In this document: positions 31,936-39,444 of the stretch, piece after piece
Position numbering within the stretch: position 1 is the first letter of the stretch
How the letters are laid out: each line of letters opens with the position of its first letter
NCBI RefSeq assembly: GCF_024178385.1
Contig: NZ_JAMZMM010000010.1
Span: 1 to 39,444, forward strand
Source: Limnofasciculus baicalensis BBK-W-15
Lineage (GTDB): Bacteria > Cyanobacteriota > Cyanobacteriia > Cyanobacteriales > Coleofasciculaceae
DNA: 39,444 bases
Direction: 5' to 3'
Translations under genes and position numbers: made by a program
Notes under the pieces: generated by a model
The model's database searches: none
The model's input: only the letters and a program-made list of their open reading frames with translations
Told to the model about the DNA's origin: nothing

Positions 31936-33753
31936 TTAATTTTTCGACAAAGGGCAACGTTGAACAGTATCTGAGCCTTGTTGTACTCCCCTTAATCGGC
32001 GAATCGCTACTTCCATTTCACTCAAATTCTCTTGTAACCCACAATATTGAACCTGAATTGTGCGCAATTCTCTCGCCTCAACTTCCTTTCTCTCCTCCAG
32101 TTGACGGAATTCGGTTTGAGATGCGATCAGTTTCTGTTCAAAAGTGCGTATTTCTCCTTGCAATGCTGTTATCCGCTTTTCTAATGTTTGTTGTTCCTTG
32201 CGAGAGGCTTCCATGCGTTTTTGAGAGGTTTCTATTTCCCCCCGCACAGAAATCAGTTGCCCTTCTAATGTTTTGCTTTCTGTTTGAAGCGATAGAATTT
32301 TTGCCTGTGCAGTTTTAATTTCGGCTTGAATCGAAACTAACCTTTCCTGAGATTTGCGCACTTCAATTTGGGATGCTTCTAATCCCGATTGGGAAGTTTC
32401 CATATCCCGGCGTATAACGACTAGTTTCTGTTCTAAACTTCCCCATTCTTTTTTGAGTGATTCTACTTCTACTTGTGCCGTTTTTATATCTCCTTGAATC
32501 GTAACTAATCGCTCCTGAGATTGGCGCACTTCCAGTTGAGATCCTTCCAGGCGTTTTTGCGATACTTCGATTTCACTACGCAAAGAAACCAGCCGATTTT
32601 CTACAGTTTTGTGTTCTGTTTTCAATGATTCAAGTTCTACTTGTGCGGTTTTAATCTCTGCGCGAATTGCCACTAATCGCTCCTGAGATTGACGCACTTC
32701 AACTTGGGAGGATTCTAGTTGCGCTTTTGCGGTTTTAATGTCGCCTCGAATTGTGACTAATTCCTGTTGAGATTGACGGATTTCGGTTTGGGATGATGCC
32801 AATTGTGCGGTGATGCGCTGACTTTCTGTCTGGAGGGAAACTAGTTTTGTTTCAGTCGTGCGAATCTCCCCTTGCAACGCCACTAATCTTTGTTGAGTAG
32901 TGCGAATTTCGCTTGTCGATTCTCCTGAAGTTTTGAGGAGGGTGAGTAAGGTAGATACTTCGATATCGTTGGAATTAAAACTGGCAGATTTTTCAAAAGA
33001 AGAGATGGCTTCTTCATATCGGTTTAAGCGATAGAGTGCCAATCCTCGCCATTTCCAGGCGAGAGGATTCCGCGATTCAATTTCAATGGCTTTGTCACAG
33101 CTTGCGATTGCGTCTTGATAGCGACCTATTTGATATAGTACTGTAGATCTGTCAACCCAAACGGCGGCACTTCTGGCATCAATTTTTACTAATTGATCGT
33201 AATAAACTAGCGCTGCGTCATATCGTTTTAAATCCTCAACTAAAACCTTGGCAATTTGTTTGGGAACGATTGTTTTGACTAAGGTTTCTTCGTACTCTGA
33301 TGTGGTTTGAAGGGATAGGGTTTCCTGCCAAGATGCAATTGCTGCCTCATACCGTTTTAGTTGATATAAAGCTTTCCCTTTCTCAAAGATAGCGAGGATA
33401 GACTTCGGCTTAATTTTAATTGCTGCGTCGTAGGAAGTGACGGCTCCTTCATATTGCCCCAAACCCTTCAAACAATTACCGCGCAAATACCACGCCAAGA
33501 AGGAGTCGGATTTTAGTTTAACAATTTGATCGAAAATTGCGATCGCTTCTCGGTATTTACCAATTCCTTGCAACTCGCTAGCTTCCTGCCACAATTGATC
33601 CAGGGTTCTCCCTTGTGCGGTAAGATTCTCTATGAGTGCAGTATGGCGATCTACTTCTGATGGATTAACAATGCTTTGAGCATTGGCACTGCCATAGCCC
33701 GTCGTCATCAAAGTCGCTAATGCGACTCCTAGCTGCAACTGAATCGTTTTCAT
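31936..33753 (-). CDS. Exported TPR protein with a long repetitive coiled coil
   Basis: 605 residues with a signal peptide at 1-25 (ALATLMTTGYGSANA-Q cleavage). Tetratricopeptide repeats span about 52-270 (YREAIAIFDQIVKLKSDSFL, YEGAVTSYDAAIKIKPKSIL, YQDAIASCDKAIEIESRNPL, YEEAISSFEKSASFNSNDIE). Then a coiled coil of about 300 residues (283-585) with a 56-residue repeat in three successive copies (355-410, 411-466, 467-522), each eight heptads; the first half-unit 327-354 is 28 residues. It should be periplasmic, probably an elongated scaffold. Three cysteines lie near the C-terminus (two after residue 570). Family not recognised beyond TPR. Confidence 0.8.
   Translation of the reverse strand: MKTIQLQLGVALATLMTTGYGSANAQSIVNPSEVDRHTALIENLTAQGRTLDQLWQEASELQGIGKYREAIAIFDQIVKLKSDSFLAWYLRGNCLKGLGQYEGAVTSYDAAIKIKPKSILAIFEKGKALYQLKRYEAAIASWQETLSLQTTSEYEETLVKTIVPKQIAKVLVEDLKRYDAALVYYDQLVKIDARSAAVWVDRSTVLYQIGRYQDAIASCDKAIEIESRNPLAWKWRGLALYRLNRYEEAISSFEKSASFNSNDIEVSTLLTLLKTSGESTSEIRTTQQRLVALQGEIRTTETKLVSLQTESQRITAQLASSQTEIRQSQQELVTIRGDIKTAKAQLESSQVEVRQSQERLVAIRAEIKTAQVELESLKTEHKTVENRLVSLRSEIEVSQKRLEGSQLEVRQSQERLVTIQGDIKTAQVEVESLKKEWGSLEQKLVVIRRDMETSQSGLEASQIEVRKSQERLVSIQAEIKTAQAKILSLQTESKTLEGQLISVRGEIETSQKRMEASRKEQQTLEKRITALQGEIRTFEQKLIASQTEFRQLEERKEVEARELRTIQVQYCGLQENLSEMEVAIRRLRGVQQGSDTVQRCPLSKN
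32188..32691 (-). repeat. Three 168-bp in-frame tandem repeats encoding coiled coil
   Basis: Protein units 355-410, 411-466 and 467-522 correspond to 32691-32524, 32523-32356 and 32355-32188. Each begins (Q/K)SQERLV and contains IKTAQ; 168 bases = 56 codons = 8 heptads, so copies keep the coiled-coil register. Confidence 0.85.
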
Positions 33754-33869
33754 CTTGACTCCTCAAAACCACTTGAATGTTCACCGGAGTTGTTATACTT
33801 CCGGAAAACTACGTTGTCACCATAGCAAATTTTTTTGGCTATGTCTCTAAATTCATCATAATTTACCAA

Positions 33870-34250
33870 AATAATGGGTCTAAAGCCCCGTCCTAGAAGG
33901 ACGGCTTTCTGGTTCTTTTGTACTTAGTGTGCCAAAATATTAGTTGAAATCATCAAAAAGCCAATTATAGCGATAGACAAGGCAGTTAAGGCATCAATAG
34001 TGAGAGGAGGGTGAAAGAAGAGGATATAAATATTTAGGGTTTGTTGCCAAGGTTATCGCCCTCTTGCTAGGCTAGCGCCAAGAAGTCGCTAACACCCCTA
34101 CCAATTTCTGTTTGTCCTAACCACCTTGGCGACTGCTATATGCCTGAACTGGCTGAAAAAAGGCTATTTTTAACTTGTAAATTTATAACAAGCCTTGCCC
34201 TACAAGGGTTTCGATTATATTTTTGTCACAAATTAGCACACTAAGTACGG
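33870..34250. mobile_element. Inverted-repeat element (about 330 bp), non-autonomous remnant
   Basis: GTACTTAGTGTGC (33918-33930) is matched in inverse by GCACACTAAGTAC (34229-34241). Between them is no gene; a segment GCAGTCGCCAAGGTGGTTAG (minus strand, 34117-34136) has a relative at about 37330-37350. Just left (33881-33908) lies a hairpin, GCCCCGTCCTAGAAGGACGG, of the type seen at IS200/IS605 ends. The right repeat coincides with the end of the broken FHA-kinase gene. The rest of 33754-34240 shows nothing else. Confidence 0.45.
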
Positions 34251-35347
34251 AAGTGGTACTCATGACAATACCCTCTGTAATGCTTGCTTGAACTCAGCCA
34301 CGCATTTGAATTATCTGGAGTGTTACCGCTCAAACCAGCTAGATCGAATGCCTTGGCTAAACCGTAATCTCCCACCTTAGCGATCGCTTTACCTCCAACA
34401 TTAGTTAGAAATATGTTACCGGGTTTGAGGTCGCGATGAACCAAACCTCGTGCCTGTTTAACAGTACCGTCAGGTAATTTAACTGGAGGAATTTCAATAT
34501 TATGGGCGTATTCCAAACCGTCTAAAGTTTGAAAAATAATCTCTAAAGCAGTATCAACTGGCAATCGACCACCCTGTTGTCGCATTAATTGGGCAATACT
34601 GCCACCGTTACAATAGTCCAGAGTGAAAAAGAAAGTACCGTCAAACTCGCCTGAATCGCGCAGTTGCACTAGATTGAGATGTTGAAGGAGTTTAGTATTT
34701 TCTATTTCGCGCAAAAACAGGTTGGTAGCACGGCGTTCGGCTGCGCGTTGAGGCAGCATTACCTTAAGTGCTATTTCCTCTTCTGTCTCGTTATGGCAAG
34801 CTAAATAAACCGCACCGAATCCTCCCTTGCCTAATTCTTTTAAAATTGTGTAGCCTTGGATTGCAGACAGATTGGGTTCGCCTGTTTTTGCCTGTTGCAA
34901 TAAGCGTTGGAGAATTTCAAAGGTATCAGATTCAACAGCGGAGATGGCTACCTTTTCTGGTTGCATTTCTGCATCACTAAAGATTTCAATACTGACTCGA
35001 AATACAGTATTTCCAATCTTAATTTCATCGCCTTCTTTTAAATCGAAAAAGGGATAGTCCTGTTCGCTGTTTGGGTTTTGACCTTCTTGGCGCTGTCCGA
35101 TCGAGGTACCGTTAACATAAGTACCCATTAGGCTTCCATAGTCTCGCACCCGGATGTTTGGCGGGTTGATATCAAGCACGCAGTGATAGCGCGAGATAGT
35201 GCTATGATCTTCGTCATTAGGCAGCTTGGGATGGCAGTCATCAGCGCGACCGATGATTGTGGTAATGATTTCATTGAAAATAAATTTTTGATCGGCGAGT
35301 TTTCCAGAAATGATAGTGAGAATAATTTGACTTAACATGGTTGACAA
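34241..35347 (-). pseudogene. FHA-domain serine/threonine protein kinase, truncated in the kinase C-lobe
   Basis: 368 residues from ATG. FHA domain at about 8-120 (Gly33-Arg34, S52-R-x-H55, N79-G80, binding phospho-Thr). Kinase domain from about 166: G173-x-G-G-F-G, Lys195 (IALKV), catalytic H304-R-D306-LKPGN and D327-Y-G. The kinase reads correctly to G341 (AKAFDLAGLSG). The next 27 residues are unrelated, and the stop lies at the terminal repeat of an inserted element. The activation-segment end (APE) and all of the C-lobe are lost, so it cannot be active; the FHA part may still bind targets. Confidence 0.85.
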
Positions 35348-35370
35348 GTTTAAGAATAAAGAGATTATCG

Positions 35371-35590
35371 TTATTTTTGCACTGGAGCGATCGCGCTTAA
35401 TAAGATACCTAAAATTTTTCCCACATCTCTCAGATAATACTCGACCGTATCAATATAAACAATCTTGCCCTCTAATTTCAAAAATCTCCAATTCGTTCCC
35501 GATGTTACGGCTCCATAAATTGTTTTAATTTCATTTTCTTCTCGTTCGTTAAACAACTGAGCCGCTAACATTTCGGCTACGCCTGACTTC
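35371..35590 (-). pseudogene. C-terminal fragment of a PD-(D/E)XK-type nuclease homologue
   Basis: Reads GVAEMLAAQLFNEREENEIK, then TIYGAVTSGTNWRFLKLEGK and IVYIDTVEYYLRDVGKILGI to the natural end (LLSAIAPVQK). Same family as the gene at 6242 (compare LYGAVTMGDVWRFGKL). Upstream of about 35590 the frame is not the nuclease: it joins abruptly to a WD40 frame (DGQYALSGSQ). So the N-terminal half with the active site is missing. Confidence 0.75.
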
Positions 35591-36305
35591 CAGACAAGGC
35601 ATATTGTCCATCTAAGCTGAGGGACACTGAAGTTACGCCCCCTGAGTGTCCCAGTAAAACTTTGTCTTCCCAAGCTCCAAGCAATGACTTACGCGGAAAA
35701 TGCTGATAAAGACTTGTCCATGCTTGAAACACTTCTTCACTCTTTTCAAAAGCAGGTTGGGAACGAATGTTTCGCAATTCTTGTGCGAAACCAACCAGAT
35801 CGTTTCGAGCAAGAGCTTGCCGTGCTTTTGCTAAGGCTTGCTCATAAGCTTGATTAATAGAAAGGATAGTTTCTGTCGTTAATACTTGACACAGCCTAAT
35901 AGGGGCAATAAAAGAATATATAAGCCATTAGAACTCAAGCAAACAGAATTGACACCTGAACTATGTCCCTCAAGTGTTTGCAAGCACTCCGCTGTTTGAA
36001 CATCCCATTGTTTAATTGTTCCATCTAGGCTACCAGATATAGCATAATGACCATTTGAACTGAGACATACGGATTTTATACAATCAGTATGTCCTTCAAA
36101 AATTCGCAACTGCTCGATTATTAAGACTGTCTGCAATATCTTTACCCACTTCTGGTTCGGGACGAGGATATGCTTCTCCCGTCTCCTGCTGGTAAATAAC
36201 TTTCAGCGCATTTGCCACATCCAGCATCGTGCGGGGACGGCGTTTGGAGTCTTCTTGTGCTAATAGCATTACCTCAATAGCTTTTTCAGTAAATCGCTCA
36301 AACAT
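35577..36305 (-). pseudogene. Broken Clp_N/kinase-tail/WD40 protein in at least three frames
   Basis: Three pieces in order. (1) 36305-36099: MFERFTEKAIEVMLLAQEDSK, whose start looks like a Clp_N (ClpC) start, then RPRTMLDVANALKVIYQQET and DIADSLNNRAVA, a segment usually behind kinase or TPR parts. (2) 36136-35879: WD40 repeats (LRIFEGHTDCIKSVCLSSNG, GTIKQWDVQTAECLQTLEGH). (3) about 35895-35577: TTETILSINQAYEQALAKAR to HSGGVTSVSLSLDGQYALSG, then fusion to a nuclease fragment. Frames change at about 36110 and 35885. The original was probably a WD40-linked signalling or conflict protein downstream of a kinase. Confidence 0.75.
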
Positions 36306-36339
36306 TTTTTATTACTTATTTCGGCAATTAAAACGGTTA

Positions 36340-36756
36340 TTAGCTTTTCTCGTTATCTGATTCTTTTTCTGCTTCTTCTATCCAAATTTTTAGTAATTTC
36401 ATAGTAATTCCTAAAGGAAATATAAAATTTGTTAACAAATCTATTCCACCTTCTATAAGCCATTTTTGTAACATCTTTCTGCTCAAAGGTTCCTGAGTGG
36501 CTCGCTTAATCACTGAGTATAACTTGTCTTTGAGTTCTGGATTTTGATTAATAACACGCTCAATTACTTCTGGAACTCTCAACAATGGCTGGCGCTGCAT
36601 TGTCTGGACAACAAGTTCTACTGTATCAGCCGTACTAGGATCGGCTTGAGACACTTGTTCGAGTAATTCCTGGATCTGAGTTATTGCTTCTGCTTCATCT
36701 CGTCCGAAAACAAGCTTACTTATGAGGACATGGAAGATTTCCTTGTTTCCACACAA
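36340..36756 (-). CDS. Hypothetical helical protein next to Clp_N-like gene
   Basis: 138 codons from TTG; no good ATG before the middle. The product is all-helical and acidic (ITQIQELLEQVSQADPSTAD, PEVIERVINQNPELKDKLYS, LSRKMLQKWLIEGGIDLLTN) and ends with a possible membrane-associated helix (LLTNFIFPLGITMKLL). Not recognised. It overlaps the Clp_N-like gene by 41 bases in another frame, so it may be that gene's continuation after a frameshift. Its two-helix look resembles effector-associated adaptor domains in conflict systems; this is speculation. Confidence 0.4.
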   Translation of the reverse strand: MCGNKEIFHVLISKLVFGRDEAEAITQIQELLEQVSQADPSTADTVELVVQTMQRQPLLRVPEVIERVINQNPELKDKLYSVIKRATQEPLSRKMLQKWLIEGGIDLLTNFIFPLGITMKLLKIWIEEAEKESDNEKS

Positions 36757-37114
36757 TCTCTTCCGCCCGCCGAAAAACCTGTCGCGACTCTTGACTGCGA
36801 GACATTCCTCGTCCGCTATCTACATCTGGCCCAAGGTTAGCAACAACGGAGCGCAAGCGACGGCGAAAGGTTGTCGGGTCAATATCAGCTTGTTGGAACT
36901 TTTGCTTTAGTTCAAGAATGTCAGCCTCGAACTCAGGACGTTGACCCTGTTTTTCCATAGGGGGTCCTGTGAAGAAGCGTTCTAAATCCAAATCGCAAAG
37001 CTTACACAGTCCAATCAATAGATGGGAAGGCTCTATTTCATTAGCATTGCTTGCCTTAGCTTCAACAGCGGCAATTTCCCAGGTAAAAATCAGGCTTGGC
37101 GAGTAGTGTGCCAT
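36716..37114 (-). CDS. Clp_N-like repeat protein, probably cut short
   Basis: About 132 residues from ATG 37114 (the TTG at 37120 is two codons earlier). Shows the first half of a Clp N-terminal repeat (WEIAAVEAKASNANEIEPSH then LLIGLCK; the E-x-x-H-L-L-x-G-L signature) and the beginning of a second (SQESRQVFRRAEEIVWKQGN), where the usual HLL segment should follow but a stop comes after PCPHK. Full members continue for at least 100 residues. Two direct 20-bp repeats with TATAAT lie upstream. Genes of this kind sit beside FHA-kinase and WD40 genes in cyanobacteria. Confidence 0.6.
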   Translation of the reverse strand: MAHYSPSLIFTWEIAAVEAKASNANEIEPSHLLIGLCKLCDLDLERFFTGPPMEKQGQRPEFEADILELKQKFQQADIDPTTFRRRLRSVVANLGPDVDSGRGMSRSQESRQVFRRAEEIVWKQGNLPCPHK

Positions 37115-37144
37115 AGCCAATGGCCTCCATAGCTCTGGGACAAC

Positions 37145-37184
37145 AATAACCTAAATTATACATTAATAACCTAAATTATACATT
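37145..37184 (-). promoter_or_regulatory. Two tandem 20-bp repeats each with a -10 box
   Basis: AATAACCTAAATTATACATT occurs twice back to back (37145-37164, 37165-37184). On the minus strand each unit contains TATAAT (37175-37180 and 37155-37160), 41-66 bases before the Clp_N-like start. This could be a duplicated promoter or a two-site operator. Confidence 0.55.
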
Positions 37185-37201
37185 TCCTTTATAAAGTCGG
37201 A

Positions 37202-37230
37202 TTTTTAACGCCAAGGTGCGCAAAGTAAGG
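37202..37230. repeat. Dispersed AACGCAGAGG repeat, copy 4 (partial)
   Basis: TTTTTAACGCCAAGGTGCGC followed by AAAGTAAGG, a shortened, diverged copy. The remainder of 37185-37407 shows no gene; 37326-37350 (GGAGTCGCTAAGGTGGTTAA) resembles part of the element at 34117-34136. Confidence 0.6.
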
Positions 37231-37407
37231 AGTCAAGGTACGGAAAGAAAAGATGGGATTTTTTCGTTTGGATTATATTTTCTGGAAAACTTGAGCTTGA
37301 TGGTAGAGTGATAATTAGTAAAACTTTAGGAGTCGCTAAGGTGGTTAAGACATCGGAAAACGCCAGCACACTTTCACAGCAAGCTTTTGACTTTTGATTT
37401 TTGCTAT

Positions 37408-38007
37408 ATGTCCAAAACTCAACCCTACCAACCTTTACTATTGAGACTTCTCCATGGAGCCAATGCCTTAATTGGATTCCTCGCCATTCTGTCCTCATTT
37501 TTAGTTTACAACACCTTCGATGGCAGGTTCGGTAAATTTCCTCTCCCGCCAATTCCTAAGATTATCGATATTCACGGTACTTTTGGCAAAACCTTACTCC
37601 TCGCGATCGCGCCTTTATTTGCTTTGTACTGTTTTCACATTGGTTATCGGCGGCTAATTCAACCCGACTCATTCCATAAACTCGCCCAATTGCCTAAACC
37701 TATCGGTTGGTATAGCGTCCACCGTATTGTTAATACAATTATGTTATTGTCAGTCACTTTTTCTTTAGTTTCCGGTAGTATGATGCAAGAAAAATGGCTA
37801 CCCAATGGAGAATTTTATCATATTTGGTACAATCTCCACTTGCTTGGATGGCTGGTGTTAGTCTGCTGTTTAGCCATTCATCTATTGATGAGTATTAAAG
37901 TTGGGGGATTTCCTCTAATTTTTTCTATGTTTAGCTGGCAATATCGTCCAGAAGATTCACCTGCTAACTGGCTAAATACAATCCGTGATTTTCTGAGAGG
38001 CAAATAA
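37408..38007 (+). CDS. Cytochrome b561-like integral membrane protein
   Basis: 199 residues; the start was moved to ATG 37408 (MSKTQPYQPLLLRLLHGANAL) because the upstream TTG has no support. Four hydrophobic segments lie at about 16-40, 66-92, 108-130 and 146-165. Histidines suited to heme-b ligation are visible (LLHGANALIG, DIHGTFGK, CFHIGYRR, YSVHRIVNT, NLHLLGW, AIHLLMS). Bacterial di-heme b561 proteins pass electrons between quinones and periplasmic partners. It is followed two bases later by a small membrane-protein gene. Confidence 0.82.
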   Translation: MSKTQPYQPLLLRLLHGANALIGFLAILSSFLVYNTFDGRFGKFPLPPIPKIIDIHGTFGKTLLLAIAPLFALYCFHIGYRRLIQPDSFHKLAQLPKPIGWYSVHRIVNTIMLLSVTFSLVSGSMMQEKWLPNGEFYHIWYNLHLLGWLVLVCCLAIHLLMSIKVGGFPLIFSMFSWQYRPEDSPANWLNTIRDFLRGK

Positions 38008-38009
38008 CT

Positions 38010-38204
38010 ATGAAACGAAATAATATCCTGATTATTGTTGAAGTTTTGGTTATGGGAGGTATTGTCTTTGGGTGGTTTGCACCGCTGTTTTTTCCTTCAG
38101 ATGAGGAGGAGACTAGTCAAGGATTGGATTGTAATTTTGTTCTATTCCCAAGGAGTGGGGAAGGTTTTTTTAACGCAGAGGTGGCGCTTCGCTACACTGC
38201 GTGA
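38010..38204 (+). pseudogene. Start of a small membrane-anchored protein cut by a dispersed repeat
   Basis: ATG lies two bases after the b561 stop (TAACT-ATG), so it was surely cotranscribed. The product begins MKRNNILIIVEVLVMGGIVF (one membrane helix), then GWFAPLFFPSDEEETSQG. From about 38163 on, the frame is the AACGCAGAGG repeat, and the C-terminus (FNAEVALRYTA) is repeat-derived. I infer that the repeat's arrival truncated a longer partner. If the anchor alone suffices, it may still work. Confidence 0.5.
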
Positions 38205-38235
38205 GCGCAGAGGTTTACACAGAGGTTCACAGAGG
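38163..38235. repeat. Dispersed AACGCAGAGG repeat, copy 5 (longest)
   Basis: TTTTTTTAACGCAGAGGTGG, then CGCTTCGCTACACTGCGTGAG, CGCAGAGGTTTACACAGAGG and TTCACAGAGG. A nested palindrome (GCGCTTCGC) distinguishes this copy. It ends just before the glycerate kinase stop. Confidence 0.8.
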
Positions 38236-38245
38236 AATGGAGTAA

Positions 38246-39334
38246 CTAAATATCACCAGGTTTATAAACTTGACTAGGGGTATGATCTGGATTAATTTCA
38301 ATTACTAAATCTGCTAGATTGGAATTACGAGTTAAGGGTGTAATAAATAACTCTGGATGAAGGGATTTCCAGAAATAATTGACAAAATCATGCACTTGTG
38401 ATTCAGTCATCCCCGATTTACCTGTAGCGATCGTTTCCTGTTCTGCTTCCAGCCGCCATTGTAAACTAAGACGATAATCAGTGGGGTAAAGTACCATCAG
38501 TCTATCCAATCTTTCCCACAATGGCAAATAGTCTTTGAGTCGCTCATTTGTGTCTTGTGCAAATTTGCGATCGCTATCTGTTTCAATTGGTGGTAAAGTT
38601 AGGGTATCAAAGATAAGAGAATCAATGGGTTGTACCCCAACAAACCATCCTTCAAATAATACAATATCCGCCGATTCTATAATTTCTGGCTCGGTGCGAT
38701 CTCCTGCACCTCCATAGGCAGATTTATCAAAGCGCGGTACTTGAATTGATTTATATTGGTGAGGAGAAAGAAGTTGGTCTAAAACTTGCAAACCTAGCTC
38801 GACATCATGGGTTCCCGGAGGTCCCCGCCAAATCAATTGAGGGTCTTGTTTTTGCAGTAATTGTCGCTCTTGATAAGTCTTATAGATATCGTCAATAGAG
38901 ATGCTAATAGTGCGATAACCTAACTTAGCTAAAATTACTCTTAATACTATGCTTAGTGTCGTTTTTCCCGTTCCTTGTCCCCCTAATATTCCTTGAATTA
39001 GTGGACGAGCCAATTTTTGCCTAGATCCAGCTAACTCTATGGCTAATGGTAGCCATAAATTCCAGAGCGATAGGAGAATATTGGCTGGGTCAGAAACAGA
39101 TATTTGGTGAGAAAATGATGGTAGTGTGAGGATATTAGTATAAACTGCTTGGCAGAGACGCGATCGCACTTTTATCATCTCCTCCACATTTTCCGGTGTA
39201 ATGCCAAATACTTTAGCCCGTTGTGGTGGTATTAGTGCATCAGCTATCAGTTGCTGCCACTCCAAAGTTGTTAGTGGATTTTTTTTCACCAAATTGTTGA
39301 TAATTTGTTGTAGTGGCTTTGTACTTTTAGTCAT
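38246..39334 (-). CDS. glxK: D-glycerate 3-kinase (plant/cyanobacterial type)
   Basis: 362 residues, P-loop kinase of the GLYK class unrelated to bacterial GarK. It phosphorylates D-glycerate to 3-phosphoglycerate, the last step of photorespiration, in the cytosol. Walker A is GGQGTGKTTLS, then SISIDDIYKTYQERQLLQ, WRGPPGTHDVELGLQVLDQL and VPRFDKSAYGGAGDRTEP, which together are diagnostic of the family. EGWFVGVQPI is the Walker B region. ATG start; a heptamer array begins about 55 bases upstream. The symbol glxK is used loosely for this gene in cyanobacteria. Confidence 0.93.
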   Translation of the reverse strand: MTKSTKPLQQIINNLVKKNPLTTLEWQQLIADALIPPQRAKVFGITPENVEEMIKVRSRLCQAVYTNILTLPSFSHQISVSDPANILLSLWNLWLPLAIELAGSRQKLARPLIQGILGGQGTGKTTLSIVLRVILAKLGYRTISISIDDIYKTYQERQLLQKQDPQLIWRGPPGTHDVELGLQVLDQLLSPHQYKSIQVPRFDKSAYGGAGDRTEPEIIESADIVLFEGWFVGVQPIDSLIFDTLTLPPIETDSDRKFAQDTNERLKDYLPLWERLDRLMVLYPTDYRLSLQWRLEAEQETIATGKSGMTESQVHDFVNYFWKSLHPELFITPLTRNSNLADLVIEINPDHTPSQVYKPGDI

Positions 39335-39388
39335 TTGTTTTTGGTCTTTGATAAAATAACTGTGACAGGCAAGATGCCTGTTCTACAA

Positions 39389-39444
39389 TAAATAACAAAT
39401 AACAAATAACAAATAACAAATAACAAATAACAAATAACAAATAA
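39389..39444. repeat. AATAACA heptamer array
   Basis: About eight nearly perfect 7-base units (AATAACA) run to the end of the window. The array continues past it. It lies upstream of the minus-strand glycerate kinase gene but 55 bases from its start, unlike the arrays at 4524 and 22037. Confidence 0.85.

Noticed and set aside
39389-39444. AATAACA array considered as an origin iteron set
   Set aside because: Pure low-complexity heptamers without DnaA boxes or replication genes; such arrays are frequent elsewhere in the window.
1-39444. tRNA, rRNA, prophage
   Set aside because: No cloverleaf, rRNA core sequence, integrase or phage structural gene was seen.

Overview
The window is chromosomal DNA from a cyanobacterium, probably a filamentous Oscillatoriales-type organism. 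The octamer GCGATCGC (HIP1) occurs in many genes. Typical cyanobacterial genes are present: ndhH, plant-type glycerate kinase, a CYP110-like P450, RsmH and FHA-kinase/WD40 pieces. Intergenic DNA is full of the heptamer arrays and small palindromes common in these genomes. The genus is inference; no RNA gene was found to settle it.

Layout. 1-3.5 kb: probable IS200/IS605-type end, cNMP-domain protein, KDPG aldolase, a decayed polymorphic-toxin-like locus with an unrecognised intact neighbour, and an L,D-transpeptidase. 3.5-7.5 kb: rsmH, ndhH with a terminator, a PD-(D/E)XK-type nuclease homologue with a truncated start, and a half-size AbrB-type membrane protein with a frame break. 7.5-14.9 kb: PIN toxin-antitoxin pair, P450, LOG-family protein, glycosyltransferase, APH-type kinase, a D-2-hydroxyacid dehydrogenase with its NAD-binding core deleted, a DEDDh exonuclease and a DUF2470 protein. 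15-20.9 kb: three signalling genes on the minus strand (REC-adenylate cyclase, REC-PAS-histidine kinase, multi-PAS HisKA_2 kinase).

21.2-31.7 kb is the most interesting part. A PqqD-type peptide-recognition protein carries a precursor-like C-terminal tail. It is followed by an HprK-like kinase, four tandem family-2 glycosyltransferases, an SDR and an SMP-30/gluconolactonase-like protein. After a HigBA-type toxin-antitoxin pair come two divergent NTP_transf_5 nucleotidyltransferase-like genes, one of which has lost a metal-binding Asp. PqqD-like RRE, HprK-like kinase and NTP_transf_5 proteins are known accessory parts of some lasso-peptide clusters. The lasso cyclase and protease are absent here, so this may be an undescribed peptide- or protein-modification system.

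31.9-39.4 kb: a secreted TPR/coiled-coil protein with an exact 56-residue repeat, a 330-bp inverted-repeat element, and a wrecked FHA-kinase/WD40/Clp_N-like locus containing a second fragment of the same nuclease family. Then come a cytochrome b561-like membrane protein with a truncated small partner, and glycerate kinase.

The ORFs in 4676-4858, 5778-6248 and 16340-16537 were judged spurious. All functional statements rest on motifs read by eye; no database search was run.
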